Positions 54,559 through 62,668 of a stretch of DNA of 64,000 nucleotides are shown here, piece by piece. How positions within the stretch are numbered: the stretch's first letter is position 1; each line of letters starts with the position of its first letter. The stretch is from an uncultured Flavobacteriales bacterium (GTDB taxonomy: Bacteria; Bacteroidota; Bacteroidia; Flavobacteriales_G; Salibacteraceae). A program made the position numbers and the translations under genes. The stretch lies in the NCBI GenBank assembly GCA_905479105.1, contig CAJQLE010000002.1:1-64000 (forward strand), given 5' to 3'. The notes under the pieces were generated by a model that was not told the DNA's origin, made no database searches, and worked only from the letters and a program-made list of their open reading frames with translations.

Positions 54559-55350
54559 ATGGCATCAGAATTTGGCATCAGTACATTGAGCGTTATCCCA
54601 TGCAGGGCTGAACCTGCAGACTCTGCTGAACAAGTAAGTCAAATTCTATTTGGCGAATACTATGAAGTAAAGGAAAAGCGTAAAAAATGGATTCGCATTG
54701 TTTGCGCTATAGACGGATATGGCTGCTGGATTGACTCAAAACAGCACCACCCTATCGACATGAAATTTGCTGAACGTCTTCAAAAACAAAAATTTATTCC
54801 TACTAGTCTCGAAATGGCTGGCTTGGCAATAAAAGATTCAGACCAAAGCATCACCCCAATCTTACTGGGAAGTTCACTGCCTTTTTTAAATGATGGGAAG
54901 TTCAAAATCGGAAAAGAAGTCTATTCATTTGAAGGCCAAGCGCAGCTAAGAGCTGAAAAGAAAAACACCCACCTTCTGGTTCAGAATGCCATGATGTATA
55001 TGAATACGCCTTACCTCTGGGGTGGTCGACACCCTTTTGGAATTGATTGTTCTGGAATAGTGCAAGTCTGCTACAAAATGATAGGCCTCAATTTACCTCG
55101 TGATGCATACGAGCAGGCCTCTGTGGGAAATGCCTTGAGCTTCATTGAAGAATCTCAACCGGGCGATTTAGCCTTTTTTGATAATGCTGAAGGAAAAATC
55201 ATCCATGTAGGAATGCTTCTTGAAGACAATTATATCATTCATGCTTCTGGCAAAGTTCGCATAGACCGTATTGATCATCAGGGGATATACGATAACGAGC
55301 ATAGTGATTATTCGCATCGTTTGAGAATCATTAAACGAATAATCGATTAA
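54559..55350 (+). CDS. NlpC/P60 family peptidase with SH3-like N-terminal domain
   Basis: The 263-residue product has no signal peptide. Residues 1-115 form SH3b-like domains (ISTLSVIPCRAEP, EYYEVKEKRKKWIRIVCA). The C-terminal NlpC/P60 domain has the catalytic Cys164 (GIDCSGIVQVCY), His216 (KIIHVGMLL) and the third polar residue in IHASGKVR (H228). Such enzymes hydrolyse the D-Glu to meso-DAP peptide bond of cell-wall fragments. The cytosolic location fits recycling of muropeptides, like YkfC. It lies just upstream of the SAM riboswitch but is not controlled by it. Confidence 0.92.
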   Translation: MASEFGISTLSVIPCRAEPADSAEQVSQILFGEYYEVKEKRKKWIRIVCAIDGYGCWIDSKQHHPIDMKFAERLQKQKFIPTSLEMAGLAIKDSDQSITPILLGSSLPFLNDGKFKIGKEVYSFEGQAQLRAEKKNTHLLVQNAMMYMNTPYLWGGRHPFGIDCSGIVQVCYKMIGLNLPRDAYEQASVGNALSFIEESQPGDLAFFDNAEGKIIHVGMLLEDNYIIHASGKVRIDRIDHQGIYDNEHSDYSHRLRIIKRIID

Positions 55351-55392
55351 TGCGGCTTTGCTTAATCATCTATCTCTTACATTCGAAGCTGA

Positions 55393-55489
55393 CTTATCAA
55401 GAAAGACTGAGGGATATGGCCCGATGAAGTCTTAGCAACCCGGTTGGACGGGTGCTAATTCCAACTCCAAGAAATTGGAGATAGATGAG
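55393..55489 (+). promoter_or_regulatory. SAM-I (S-box) riboswitch aptamer
   Basis: The sequence has the four-way S-box layout. P1 is CTTATC (55393-55398) with GATGAG (55484-55489). P2 is AAGACT/AGTCTT, with the conserved GAGGGA and GGCCCGATGAAG segments. P3 is ACCCG/CGGGT, with a conserved GCAACC before it. P4 is CTCCAA-GAAA-TTGGAG. S-boxes bind S-adenosylmethionine and repress methionine genes. The gene downstream begins as methionine synthase, which confirms the call. No terminator T-run follows, so control may be at translation. Confidence 0.95.
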
Positions 55490-55517
55490 CAAAGAAAGAT
55501 TCCACAAACTTTCTTGA
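55490..55517 (+). promoter_or_regulatory. Possible expression-platform hairpin of the SAM riboswitch
   Basis: AAGAAAG (55492-55498) can pair with CTTTCTT (55509-55515). The same CTTTCTTGA (55509-55517) is also perfectly complementary over 9 nt to TCAAGAAAG (55397-55405), which overlaps aptamer helices P1 and P2. The two pairings exclude each other, as expected for a switch. There is no poly-T after it. This is a structural inference from base pairing only. Confidence 0.45.
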
Positions 55518-55539
55518 AGGTCAACAAAGCAATAAAGCA

Positions 55540-56080
55540 ATGACCATAGACGATCTCGCAAAACAGCGAATTTTAATACTTGATGGAGCCATGGGCACCA
55601 TGATTCAGCGGCATAAGCTCACTGAAGACGATTTCAGAAATGAAGCTCTAAAATCGTATACGACATCTCTCAAAGGCAATAATGACCTTCTTTCCATAAC
55701 TCGTCCTAATATCATTCTAGATATTCACAGGGCATATTTTGAAGCTGGAGCTGATATTGTTGAAACCAACACATTTAGCAGCACTTCCATAGCGCAATCT
55801 GATTATGGACTAGAAGCTTTTGCCTATCAATTAAATGTTGAGTCAGCCAAACTCGCCAAACAAGCAGCTAAAGAATATTCAACATCAGAAAAGCCTCGCT
55901 TTGTTGCCGGATCTATAGGGCCAACAAATCGCACTGCATCATTGAGTCCAGATGTTAATCGGCCGGGATTTAGAGCAATCACAAGAATTGATCGAAGCTG
56001 GAGTTCCCGTTCTTCATTATTATTCCATGGGCAAAGCAAAGAGCATCCAAGAAGTAGCTGAAGAGGTATTTGGTAGTTAA
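55540..56080 (+). pseudogene. metH-metF deletion remnant under SAM riboswitch control
   Basis: The first about 146 codons are the start of the homocysteine-binding domain of cobalamin-dependent methionine synthase ([54 protein letters not shown]). At 55975-55984 the frame changes to 27 codons reading [20 protein letters not shown] then [12 protein letters not shown]. This is the C-terminus of methylenetetrahydrofolate reductase, MetF, ending at 56080. In the metH frame the protein stops at 56061 after 173 residues. The zinc cysteines, cobalamin domains and nearly all of metF are missing, so neither enzyme can work. The riboswitch is intact. Confidence 0.9.
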
Positions 56081-57228
56081 TCTGAATACAATTCAAATAT
56101 TCCATAGCCAAACCATTTTAACGATGGTTCGCTAATTACCAGAAGCACAGCATCTGAAGCTGCAATCTCTTCTTTTCGAATTGCGTCTGACAAAACTTCC
56201 TTCTGATCTAGACTGTCAGTATACATTGACTTGTTATAGTAAAAGTATTTGCTATCCATACTAAACAGACCTTGATGTAAACCGAGGTAATAATAGCTCT
56301 GATAGTAACTATCACCAATTACAGTAACGCGAGGTTTATATCCCTCAGAAAAACTGAACGTTGGATAGGCCAAGTTTTCACTTTTGGGTGGAGCCATGAT
56401 ATTTAAAAGATCATGTAAATCTTTGTCCGTATTTCTGGGGACACTATCTACCTCTTCACTTTCAATACTAAATTTGGGCAGAGAAACCCCTTCTTGAGCG
56501 AACGTCATCCATAGATGATCTGCAGACATCGCGGCTCCAAAAATGCTCCAATGTGTGCCTTGCTTAGAATGCAAAGGATGAGGTGGACGTTGAGAGTGTT
56601 CATATTGAAAAAGATCTATTTCATCGCAAATAGAATAACCACGATGACTCAATTTCTCAATGAAAGATTCATAATTGGTCATTTTAGGTTTGCATTCCCA
56701 ATCCACTTTCTTCTGATACGTGCGCCATTTATTGGGCGGAATAAGGATGATCAGCTTTTTCCCATCCAACAACAATCTATTGCGAAAATCATCGAGGGAA
56801 TCAATCTTAGCATTTATAGCCTCTTCTCCCAGATAATCCAACCCGCATACCGATGACCTATAGCCTTCTTCAAAATAGTAGCCATCCTTTCCAAATACAA
56901 CGTATGGATTATGCTCTTCTAAAAAGGTTAGACGCAGTTGATTCATAAAACGCACCAAGGCAGATCGAAATCCAAATGAAGATTTAACTTGATTCTCTAA
57001 AGCCATTTGGGCATCACGATCAATCCAATTTTCAATGGCACCTCCTTTGAACTCTTTGCTAAACTCGGCTCCGGCAAGAGGAATTTCTTTGATAGGATGA
57101 AAAGCAGACTGGATCAGCATTAGCACCAAAAAGGCTAATGCCAAGAAATACAGTGTTCGGTTAGTATTGCTTTTTTCGATTTCTAATTTGCTTTGTGAAG
57201 AAATATCCAATCTTGAGGTCGATACCAA
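56077..57228 (-). CDS. AlgJ/AlgX-like SGNH-hydrolase-fold O-acetyltransferase component
   Basis: The 383-residue product starts at a TTG (another TTG lies 18 nt on) and has one N-terminal transmembrane anchor (LYFLALAFLVLMLIQSAFH). The periplasmic domain has the AlgX/AlgJ features: a QVKSSFGFR segment, a GKDGYYFEEGY loop, GTHWS with the catalytic His, and the GDS of RVTVIGDSYYQSYYY. These proteins O-acetylate polysaccharides with an MBOAT partner, which is not present nearby. It overlaps the upstream beta-barrel gene by 68 nt and the metF remnant by 4 nt. Confidence 0.8.
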   Translation of the reverse strand: MVSTSRLDISSQSKLEIEKSNTNRTLYFLALAFLVLMLIQSAFHPIKEIPLAGAEFSKEFKGGAIENWIDRDAQMALENQVKSSFGFRSALVRFMNQLRLTFLEEHNPYVVFGKDGYYFEEGYRSSVCGLDYLGEEAINAKIDSLDDFRNRLLLDGKKLIILIPPNKWRTYQKKVDWECKPKMTNYESFIEKLSHRGYSICDEIDLFQYEHSQRPPHPLHSKQGTHWSIFGAAMSADHLWMTFAQEGVSLPKFSIESEEVDSVPRNTDKDLHDLLNIMAPPKSENLAYPTFSFSEGYKPRVTVIGDSYYQSYYYLGLHQGLFSMDSKYFYYNKSMYTDSLDQKEVLSDAIRKEEIAASDAVLLVISEPSLKWFGYGIFELYSD

Positions 57229-57904
57229 AACTATTTAATCGCGCGACAAAAGGATCATTTGAATTGAATTGACCAGAAAAATCGCGTGCATCATGCAATT
57301 GATATCTGTACATCGGCTGTACAATTAAGACTATTCTACTCTTCACATAAGTTGAGATACCAATTCCAAAGTGCGCTCCAACGTAATAGTCTCTAAATAG
57401 ATTCATCTCCACTCCTCCTTCTGATAAATTCCAAATACCTTGAACAGGGTCTGTTTCTCCTGAGAGATAATTGTTTCTAGCACGCTCAGAAAAGACATAT
57501 CCACCCGTAATTCCAGCTGTATATATCATCTCCACTTTGCGCCTCAATCGATGATGCAGGTTTAATGATAAAGGAACAGCTGCGATGTGGATGCTCGCCA
57601 ATGTTGAGCCGGCTCGTGAACCATCTTGGTTCCGAATTTGATTTCGAAATCCCTTATTCATGTATATAGCTCCTACGCTGAAACTCAGTGATGGATCAAA
57701 AAATCGTTTGTATTCCACGCCAAAATTATAGCTCAGCTTGGTTCCGAAACTGTTGTTGTACGTACCCGAATTGATTGATTTACTAAACCTTAACCACTCC
57801 GCTGTTGGGGATAAAAGCAATGTTAGTTGATACTTTTCATCTCCAGCTCGCAAACTTGGAGCCAGGGATAACAGCACCAATAAAAGGCAAATTGCCCTTC
57901 TCAT
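57161..57904 (-). CDS. Outer-membrane beta-barrel protein (PorT-like size)
   Basis: The 247-residue protein has a signal peptide (RRAICLLLVLLSLAPSLRAG) and about ten amphipathic strands (for example YKRFFDPSLSFSVGAIYMNK, VEMIYTAGITGGYVF, FGIGISTYVKSRIVLIVQPM). That fits an eight- to ten-stranded OmpW/PorT-like barrel common in Bacteroidota. Substrate and partners are unknown. Its ATG shares one nt with the E1 fusion stop (TAATG), so translation is coupled. Its 3' end overlaps the AlgJ-like gene. Confidence 0.75.
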   Translation of the reverse strand: MRRAICLLLVLLSLAPSLRAGDEKYQLTLLLSPTAEWLRFSKSINSGTYNNSFGTKLSYNFGVEYKRFFDPSLSFSVGAIYMNKGFRNQIRNQDGSRAGSTLASIHIAAVPLSLNLHHRLRRKVEMIYTAGITGGYVFSERARNNYLSGETDPVQGIWNLSEGGVEMNLFRDYYVGAHFGIGISTYVKSRIVLIVQPMYRYQLHDARDFSGQFNSNDPFVARLNSFGIDLKIGYFFTKQIRNRKKQY

Positions 57905-60321
57905 TACGCAAATAAATCAGGATAATTGATAGGATCTACCTCGCTCATAATTGCATACACCTTCTCGAAGATATCCTCGTTTGATGGCTTAGAGAAATAA
58001 TCTCCATCACTGGCATACGCAGCTCGATGGGCATTTGCTGCCAAAGTCGCTGGTGCTGAATCCAAGTAACGATAACCACCTTGTTCTTCCAATACCTTTT
58101 GCATCATAAAGGCTGACGCGCCTCCAGGAACATCTTCATCCACGAATAACACTCTATTTGTTTTCTTGAGACTTTCAACAATCTCCTGGCCAAGGTCAAA
58201 TGGCAGTAAAGTTTGCACATCAACTACTTCTGCAGAAATACCAACTTCTCGCAGTTGTTTGGATACTTCAACACACATTCTAACCATAGAGCCATAAGTA
58301 ACGATAGTAATATCCTCACCTTCAGTCATTGTTTCCACACGACCCAGTTCAACTTTGAACTCGCCAAAATTATTCGGTTGCTTTTCTTTTAAACGATAGC
58401 CATTCAAAGATTCTATTACCAAAGCAGGATCATCTCCAGCCATCAAGGTATTGTACATTCCAGCAGCTTGAGTCATATTTCTAGGAACACATATATGCAT
58501 TCCGCGCAATGCATGAATAATCATACCCATTGGTGAACCGCTGTGCCATATTCCTTCTAAACGATGGCCTCTTGTGCGGATTATGAGAGGTGCTTTCTGA
58601 CCTCCTTTTGTGCGGTATTGAACCGTTGCCAAATCATCACTGAGGATCTGAATTGCATAAAGCAGGTAATCGAGGTACTGAATTTCCGCAATCGGACGCA
58701 ATCCGCGCATCGCCATACCAATACCTTGACCGATAATAGTACACTCGCGGATTCCAGTGTCAAACACTCTATGAACACCATATTTGGCTTGCAAACCTTC
58801 TAAACCTTGATTCACACCACCAATCTTTCCTGCATCTTCACCGAAGATGATTAGCTCAGGATGCTTGTTTAACAAGGCATCAAAATTGTCTCTCAAGATT
58901 TCACGTCCATCAACCTGAGCGTCATCCGCATATTCAACATCAGTTCCTGAAATTTCTAATGGAGAAAGTTCGGATTCTGAATGCAAATGAGAAGAATAGC
59001 GCGCTCTATTTTCTTCAAATCGCTTGTTTAACCATGAAACCAATGCAGTCTTAGATGCAAGTTTTTCATTGCGTGCATAGCGAATGGACTTTCGTACTGA
59101 CTCATAAATCTCTTTACGCAATGGATCTGTTGATCCAGCAAGAGCATCTTTAATTTTATTGATGAAAGCTGAGTTTTTACTCTCCGTACCCATAGCCGAA
59201 ATCAAATCAACCGCTTCTTTGTGTTCCTGTTTTATCGGTTCCAGAAAACTCTTCCACGCGTTGGTCTTTGCATCACGTGCATCTTTCCTGGCTGTTTTTT
59301 CAATCTCTTCTAATTCTTCTGCTGTACTGAGTTCCTTTGAAAGAATAAATTCCTTCATTTTTTTTATGGGGTCAAAATCTTTCTCCCATTGCAGACGCTC
59401 TGGCGATTTATAACGCTCATGAGATCCACTCGTGGAATGTCCTTGCGGTTGGGTCACTTCCTCAACATGAACCAACACAGGAACATGCTCTTCTCTTGCA
59501 ATTTTAACGGCCTTCTCATAAGTAAGTACCAAATGGGGATAATCCCATCCCTTGGTTTTTAAAATCTCAAAGCCTTTTTTATCCGCGGTTCTTTGAAAAC
59601 CAGATAAAGCTTCACTGATACTTTCTTTGATGGTTTGAAACTCCTTTGGCACAGAAATTCCGTGTCCATCATCCCAAATAGACATCACCACTGGAACCTG
59701 CATAACACCAGCAGCATTTATGGCTTCCCAAAACATGCCTTCACTTGTAGATGCATCTCCAATGGTGCCAAAAGCAACTTCGTTTCCAGCATTGCTGAAT
59801 TGCTTTTTATCTTTTAATTCTGGGTTATTTCTATAAAACTTACTAGCCAACCCCAATCCTAACAAGCGTGGCATTTGGCCCGCTGTTGGCGAAATATCTG
59901 GGGAAGAATTTACTTGTTCGGCAAGATTTTTCCAGTTTCCTTTTTCATCGAGACTGCGTGTTGAATAATGACCATTCATCATTCTACCGGCAGAAGCTGG
60001 CTCACGTTCTACATCAGCATCGGCATAGAGCTGTGCAAAAAATTGCTCACCTGTTAGCAGCCCTGCCGCCATCATCATGGTTTGATCACGGTAATAACCC
60101 GATCTCCAATCTCCTGGCTGCCATTGTTTGGCAAGTGCGATTTGTGCTACTTCCTTGCCATCTCCAAGAATTCCAAATTTTGCTTTTCCTGTGAGCACCT
60201 CTCTCCTGCCCATCAAGCTGATCTCTCTACTAAAACTGGCAAGACGATAATCGTTCAAAATCTCAGTCTTCAACTCGTCAATCGTAATCTCCTTCTCTGC
60301 TTTAGTTTCTGTCTGGGCCAT
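57904..60321 (-). CDS. 2-oxoacid dehydrogenase E1 component, fused alpha and beta subunits
   Basis: This cytosolic ThDP-dependent enzyme decarboxylates a 2-oxoacid (pyruvate or branched-chain) as the E1 of a dehydrogenase complex. The start is the ATG at 60321 (MAQTETKAEKEITID); it has 805 residues. The alpha half has the ThDP motif from FGTIGDASTSEGMFWEA to SIWDDGHGIS. The beta half starts near residue 470 with ILRDNFDALLNKHPELIIFG, then EDAGKIGGVNQG and LLYAIQILSDDLATVQYRTK. The fusion is a Bacteroidota hallmark. The E2/E3 partners are not in this window. Confidence 0.93.
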   Translation of the reverse strand: MAQTETKAEKEITIDELKTEILNDYRLASFSREISLMGRREVLTGKAKFGILGDGKEVAQIALAKQWQPGDWRSGYYRDQTMMMAAGLLTGEQFFAQLYADADVEREPASAGRMMNGHYSTRSLDEKGNWKNLAEQVNSSPDISPTAGQMPRLLGLGLASKFYRNNPELKDKKQFSNAGNEVAFGTIGDASTSEGMFWEAINAAGVMQVPVVMSIWDDGHGISVPKEFQTIKESISEALSGFQRTADKKGFEILKTKGWDYPHLVLTYEKAVKIAREEHVPVLVHVEEVTQPQGHSTSGSHERYKSPERLQWEKDFDPIKKMKEFILSKELSTAEELEEIEKTARKDARDAKTNAWKSFLEPIKQEHKEAVDLISAMGTESKNSAFINKIKDALAGSTDPLRKEIYESVRKSIRYARNEKLASKTALVSWLNKRFEENRARYSSHLHSESELSPLEISGTDVEYADDAQVDGREILRDNFDALLNKHPELIIFGEDAGKIGGVNQGLEGLQAKYGVHRVFDTGIRECTIIGQGIGMAMRGLRPIAEIQYLDYLLYAIQILSDDLATVQYRTKGGQKAPLIIRTRGHRLEGIWHSGSPMGMIIHALRGMHICVPRNMTQAAGMYNTLMAGDDPALVIESLNGYRLKEKQPNNFGEFKVELGRVETMTEGEDITIVTYGSMVRMCVEVSKQLREVGISAEVVDVQTLLPFDLGQEIVESLKKTNRVLFVDEDVPGGASAFMMQKVLEEQGGYRYLDSAPATLAANAHRAAYASDGDYFSKPSNEDIFEKVYAIMSEVDPINYPDLFA

Positions 60322-60405
60322 ATGTCGAATATCTTTGTGGGAGCGCATGGTACGCTAGTGAATCAGAGTCGCGAAGATAGCAAATCGAGAGCGGAAATTC
60401 TAACA

Positions 60406-60444
60406 CAAAAAAGCCCTGTTCCAACAACGATTGAAACAGGGCTT
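60406..60444 (-). terminator. Terminator after PspC-domain gene
   Basis: On the minus strand the 10-bp stem AAGCCCTGTT/AACAGGGCTT is followed by a T run. It lies about 40 nt after the PspC-domain stop and separates that operon from the E1 gene. Confidence 0.9.
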
Positions 60445-60485
60445 TAACCTAACTAAACAGAGAAATTGAAAAGAACGATCTTAAA

Positions 60486-62153
60486 TTATTTAATCCGCAC
60501 GTCTATTGACATGTTGTCTACGTCAATGCTAATTTCATCTTCATTATCACGTCCCTCTTTACAATCAAGGCAAGTCAATCCTTCAGAATTCATAATCCAA
60601 TAATGACTCACCATTTTAGGGTCAAACATATCGGTGACATTCTGAATATCGTCCATAACACGTTTTATACTTGGGTCGAGGTAAACGACTTGACCAACTG
60701 GGATTTTCAATGTTAATCTCACTTCTTGATCTCTAAGCAAATGCATCTGAGGATAAGAAAAGAAGGGGTCAAACGTGATACTGCTCGAGTCCATAGAGAA
60801 GTTATACTGAATGGAATCGGCTCTAATACCTGCTTCTTCATTACTCTCTGCTTGTGCTGACTTTTTAACTTCAAGTTTGACTTGACTATAACTTGATTGT
60901 TGAATATCAAACTCAACATTCCCGACAATGATTCTGCGATTATCTACTTTCATCATAAAGTCGTTGTTCGCATAATAAGCTCGATTTGTTGAGATTCCAA
61001 AAGGATCATGTCCAACATTGAGATTAATGGTATCAGCTATCAAACCTCGATCAGATAATACAACGGTCTTCACTACCTTTTCTTCTTTAGAAAACTCTTG
61101 CCCTATGCTGAAGGCAGTCATTATCGAAAGGACAAGTCCGATGAACCAAAGTCCAAAAAAGCTTGCACCGAGATAAGGAACTTTAAACCTTGGAAAAAGA
61201 AGTTTTACTCCACCGTAAGCCAAGGCTAAAAAAGGCACACCAACCAATAATATAAAACCAACAATGGCTGAAAGTAGCCATGTTCCCGAGGTGAATACAA
61301 TATCACCCCATTCATAGATGTTCATGCTGGAACTCCAATCGTTTGAATCAAAGTGAATCACATCCGCAACACCTATGATTCCTGCAATCATAAAGATGAT
61401 GGTGAAGGTTCCGATCATTAAGAAGATCGCGCCAAGCACCTTACCAAGTACTTTAAAAATCCCGCGAAATATCTCGGCTAAAAAATGGGCAAGTCTGTCA
61501 ATTCCTCGTTCAATTTTCCTGCCGGAGGTTCTTGAGAAGTTGTTCCCCGAATTTGATATTTTCTCTCCAAGGCTTCCAATTTCCTTTTCGATGGTTTTTC
61601 CGATACTACCAATATTGACAGGTTCACCCTTCATATTTAGCTTCTCAGAAGCGCTGCGCGCTTCTGGGATGATTATCCAAAGTAGGATGTAGAATATAAC
61701 TCCTGATCCAAAAAAGATGAATGAAAGGCCGAAAAACAACCTTATCCACACTGGATCAATTCCAAAGTAATAGGCTATTCCGGAGCAGACACCACCGATA
61801 ATTCCGTTATCAGAATCGCGGTATAATCTCTTTTTCGAGCTGTCTGAAGAGTAATTGGTGCGATACGATTCTTCTGTGTCATCCATTGAGTCATCTTCAA
61901 ATTGCTCTGGATTACCCATAATAGCCGTCACAGCCGCTACATCTTCTATGGTTACTACTTCTTTTGATTCACCTTTTCGCTCAATTAATAATTCAGCGAT
62001 ACGAGATTCAATGTCTGAAAGAATCTCATCTTTTCCAGCACTACGATCGTATAATGAAGCAATCCTTTTTAAGTATGCCGATAATACTTCGTATGCGTCT
62101 TCGTCAATGGTGAATACCTGTCCACTTAAATTGACTTGAACTGTTCTTTTCAT
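60486..62153 (-). CDS. PspC-domain membrane protein
   Basis: The 555-residue protein overlaps padR as ATGA. Residues 1-90 form a cytosolic domain (VQVNLSGQVFTIDEDAYEVL, DEILSDIESRIAELLIERKG). The PspC domain is at 108-167 (KRLYRDSDNGIIGGVCSGIA, WIRLFFGLSFIFFGSGVIFY). Several further transmembrane helices follow between residues 230 and 360, then a large C-terminal domain that looks beta-rich. PspC proteins sense envelope or phage-shock stress in other bacteria. The PadR partner suggests stress- or ligand-controlled expression. The long C-terminal domain is probably extracytoplasmic. Confidence 0.88.
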   Translation of the reverse strand: MKRTVQVNLSGQVFTIDEDAYEVLSAYLKRIASLYDRSAGKDEILSDIESRIAELLIERKGESKEVVTIEDVAAVTAIMGNPEQFEDDSMDDTEESYRTNYSSDSSKKRLYRDSDNGIIGGVCSGIAYYFGIDPVWIRLFFGLSFIFFGSGVIFYILLWIIIPEARSASEKLNMKGEPVNIGSIGKTIEKEIGSLGEKISNSGNNFSRTSGRKIERGIDRLAHFLAEIFRGIFKVLGKVLGAIFLMIGTFTIIFMIAGIIGVADVIHFDSNDWSSSMNIYEWGDIVFTSGTWLLSAIVGFILLVGVPFLALAYGGVKLLFPRFKVPYLGASFFGLWFIGLVLSIMTAFSIGQEFSKEEKVVKTVVLSDRGLIADTINLNVGHDPFGISTNRAYYANNDFMMKVDNRRIIVGNVEFDIQQSSYSQVKLEVKKSAQAESNEEAGIRADSIQYNFSMDSSSITFDPFFSYPQMHLLRDQEVRLTLKIPVGQVVYLDPSIKRVMDDIQNVTDMFDPKMVSHYWIMNSEGLTCLDCKEGRDNEDEISIDVDNMSIDVRIK

Positions 62154-62497
62154 TTTTCCTTAGGGGGTTGATTTTCTAATACTAATTTGTCTACGGCATT
62201 CCTGAGTTCCTCCCAAGAGCTTACCAGCTCACCATAAAACATTCGTCCTTGTTCTGTTAAACTGTAATACTTACGCGGAGGTCCAGATTTGGACTCTTCC
62301 CATCGATACGTAAGTAATCCAGCATTCTTGAGCCTGCTTAGCAGCGGGTAAAGTGTTCCTTCCACTACGATCAACTCTGCGTCTTTTAGCGAGTTGAGTA
62401 AATCTGAAGGATACGCCTCTTCCTTTTGCAAAAGAGCCAACGCACAGAATTCTAGGATTCCTTTTCTAAGTTGAGCTTTTGAGTTTTCTATATTCAT
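62150..62497 (-). CDS. PadR-family transcriptional repressor
   Basis: This 115-residue winged-helix protein fits the PadR pattern: RKGILEFCALALLQKEEAYP, SDLLNSLKDAELIVVEGTLY (PadR box), PLLSRLKNAGLLTYRWEESK, and the C-terminal dimerisation helix. It is translationally coupled to the PspC-domain gene downstream. The upstream region has an inverted repeat sitting inside its candidate promoter, so autoregulation is likely. Confidence 0.93.
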   Translation of the reverse strand: MNIENSKAQLRKGILEFCALALLQKEEAYPSDLLNSLKDAELIVVEGTLYPLLSRLKNAGLLTYRWEESKSGPPRKYYSLTEQGRMFYGELVSSWEELRNAVDKLVLENQPPKEK

Positions 62498-62514
62498 GAT
62501 CTTTTATTGCATTA

Positions 62515-62557
62515 CAAATATATATATGTATTCTAAGTTACTATGCAATACATAGTA
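62515..62557 (-). promoter_or_regulatory. padR-pspC promoter with overlapping inverted-repeat operator
   Basis: On the minus strand TATATTTG (62522-62515) matches the TAnnTTTG -7 consensus, and TTG (62548-62546) lies 23 nt upstream as the -33 element. Between and over them sit the inverted repeat TATGTATT-N14-AATACATA (62525-62554) and the nested TACTATG-N5-CATAGTA (62539-62557). PadR proteins usually bind ATGT-N8-ACAT-like repeats, so this is the natural place for repression. The predicted leader is very short. Confidence 0.65.
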
Positions 62558-62668
62558 CTAAAATAAAACATAAGTAACTAGTAATCAAGCTAATTAATTT
62601 TTAAGCTGACAGAGAAAATGATCAAAAAAGTAATGGACCACGGTTTTTCACCGCGCAATAAAAAGTGA

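Noticed and set aside
55975-56061. Reading the last 27 residues of the truncated metH frame as a new domain.
   Set aside because: Ser/Arg-rich text in that frame is an out-of-frame reading of the MetF C-terminus, which is clearly visible in the neighbouring frame.
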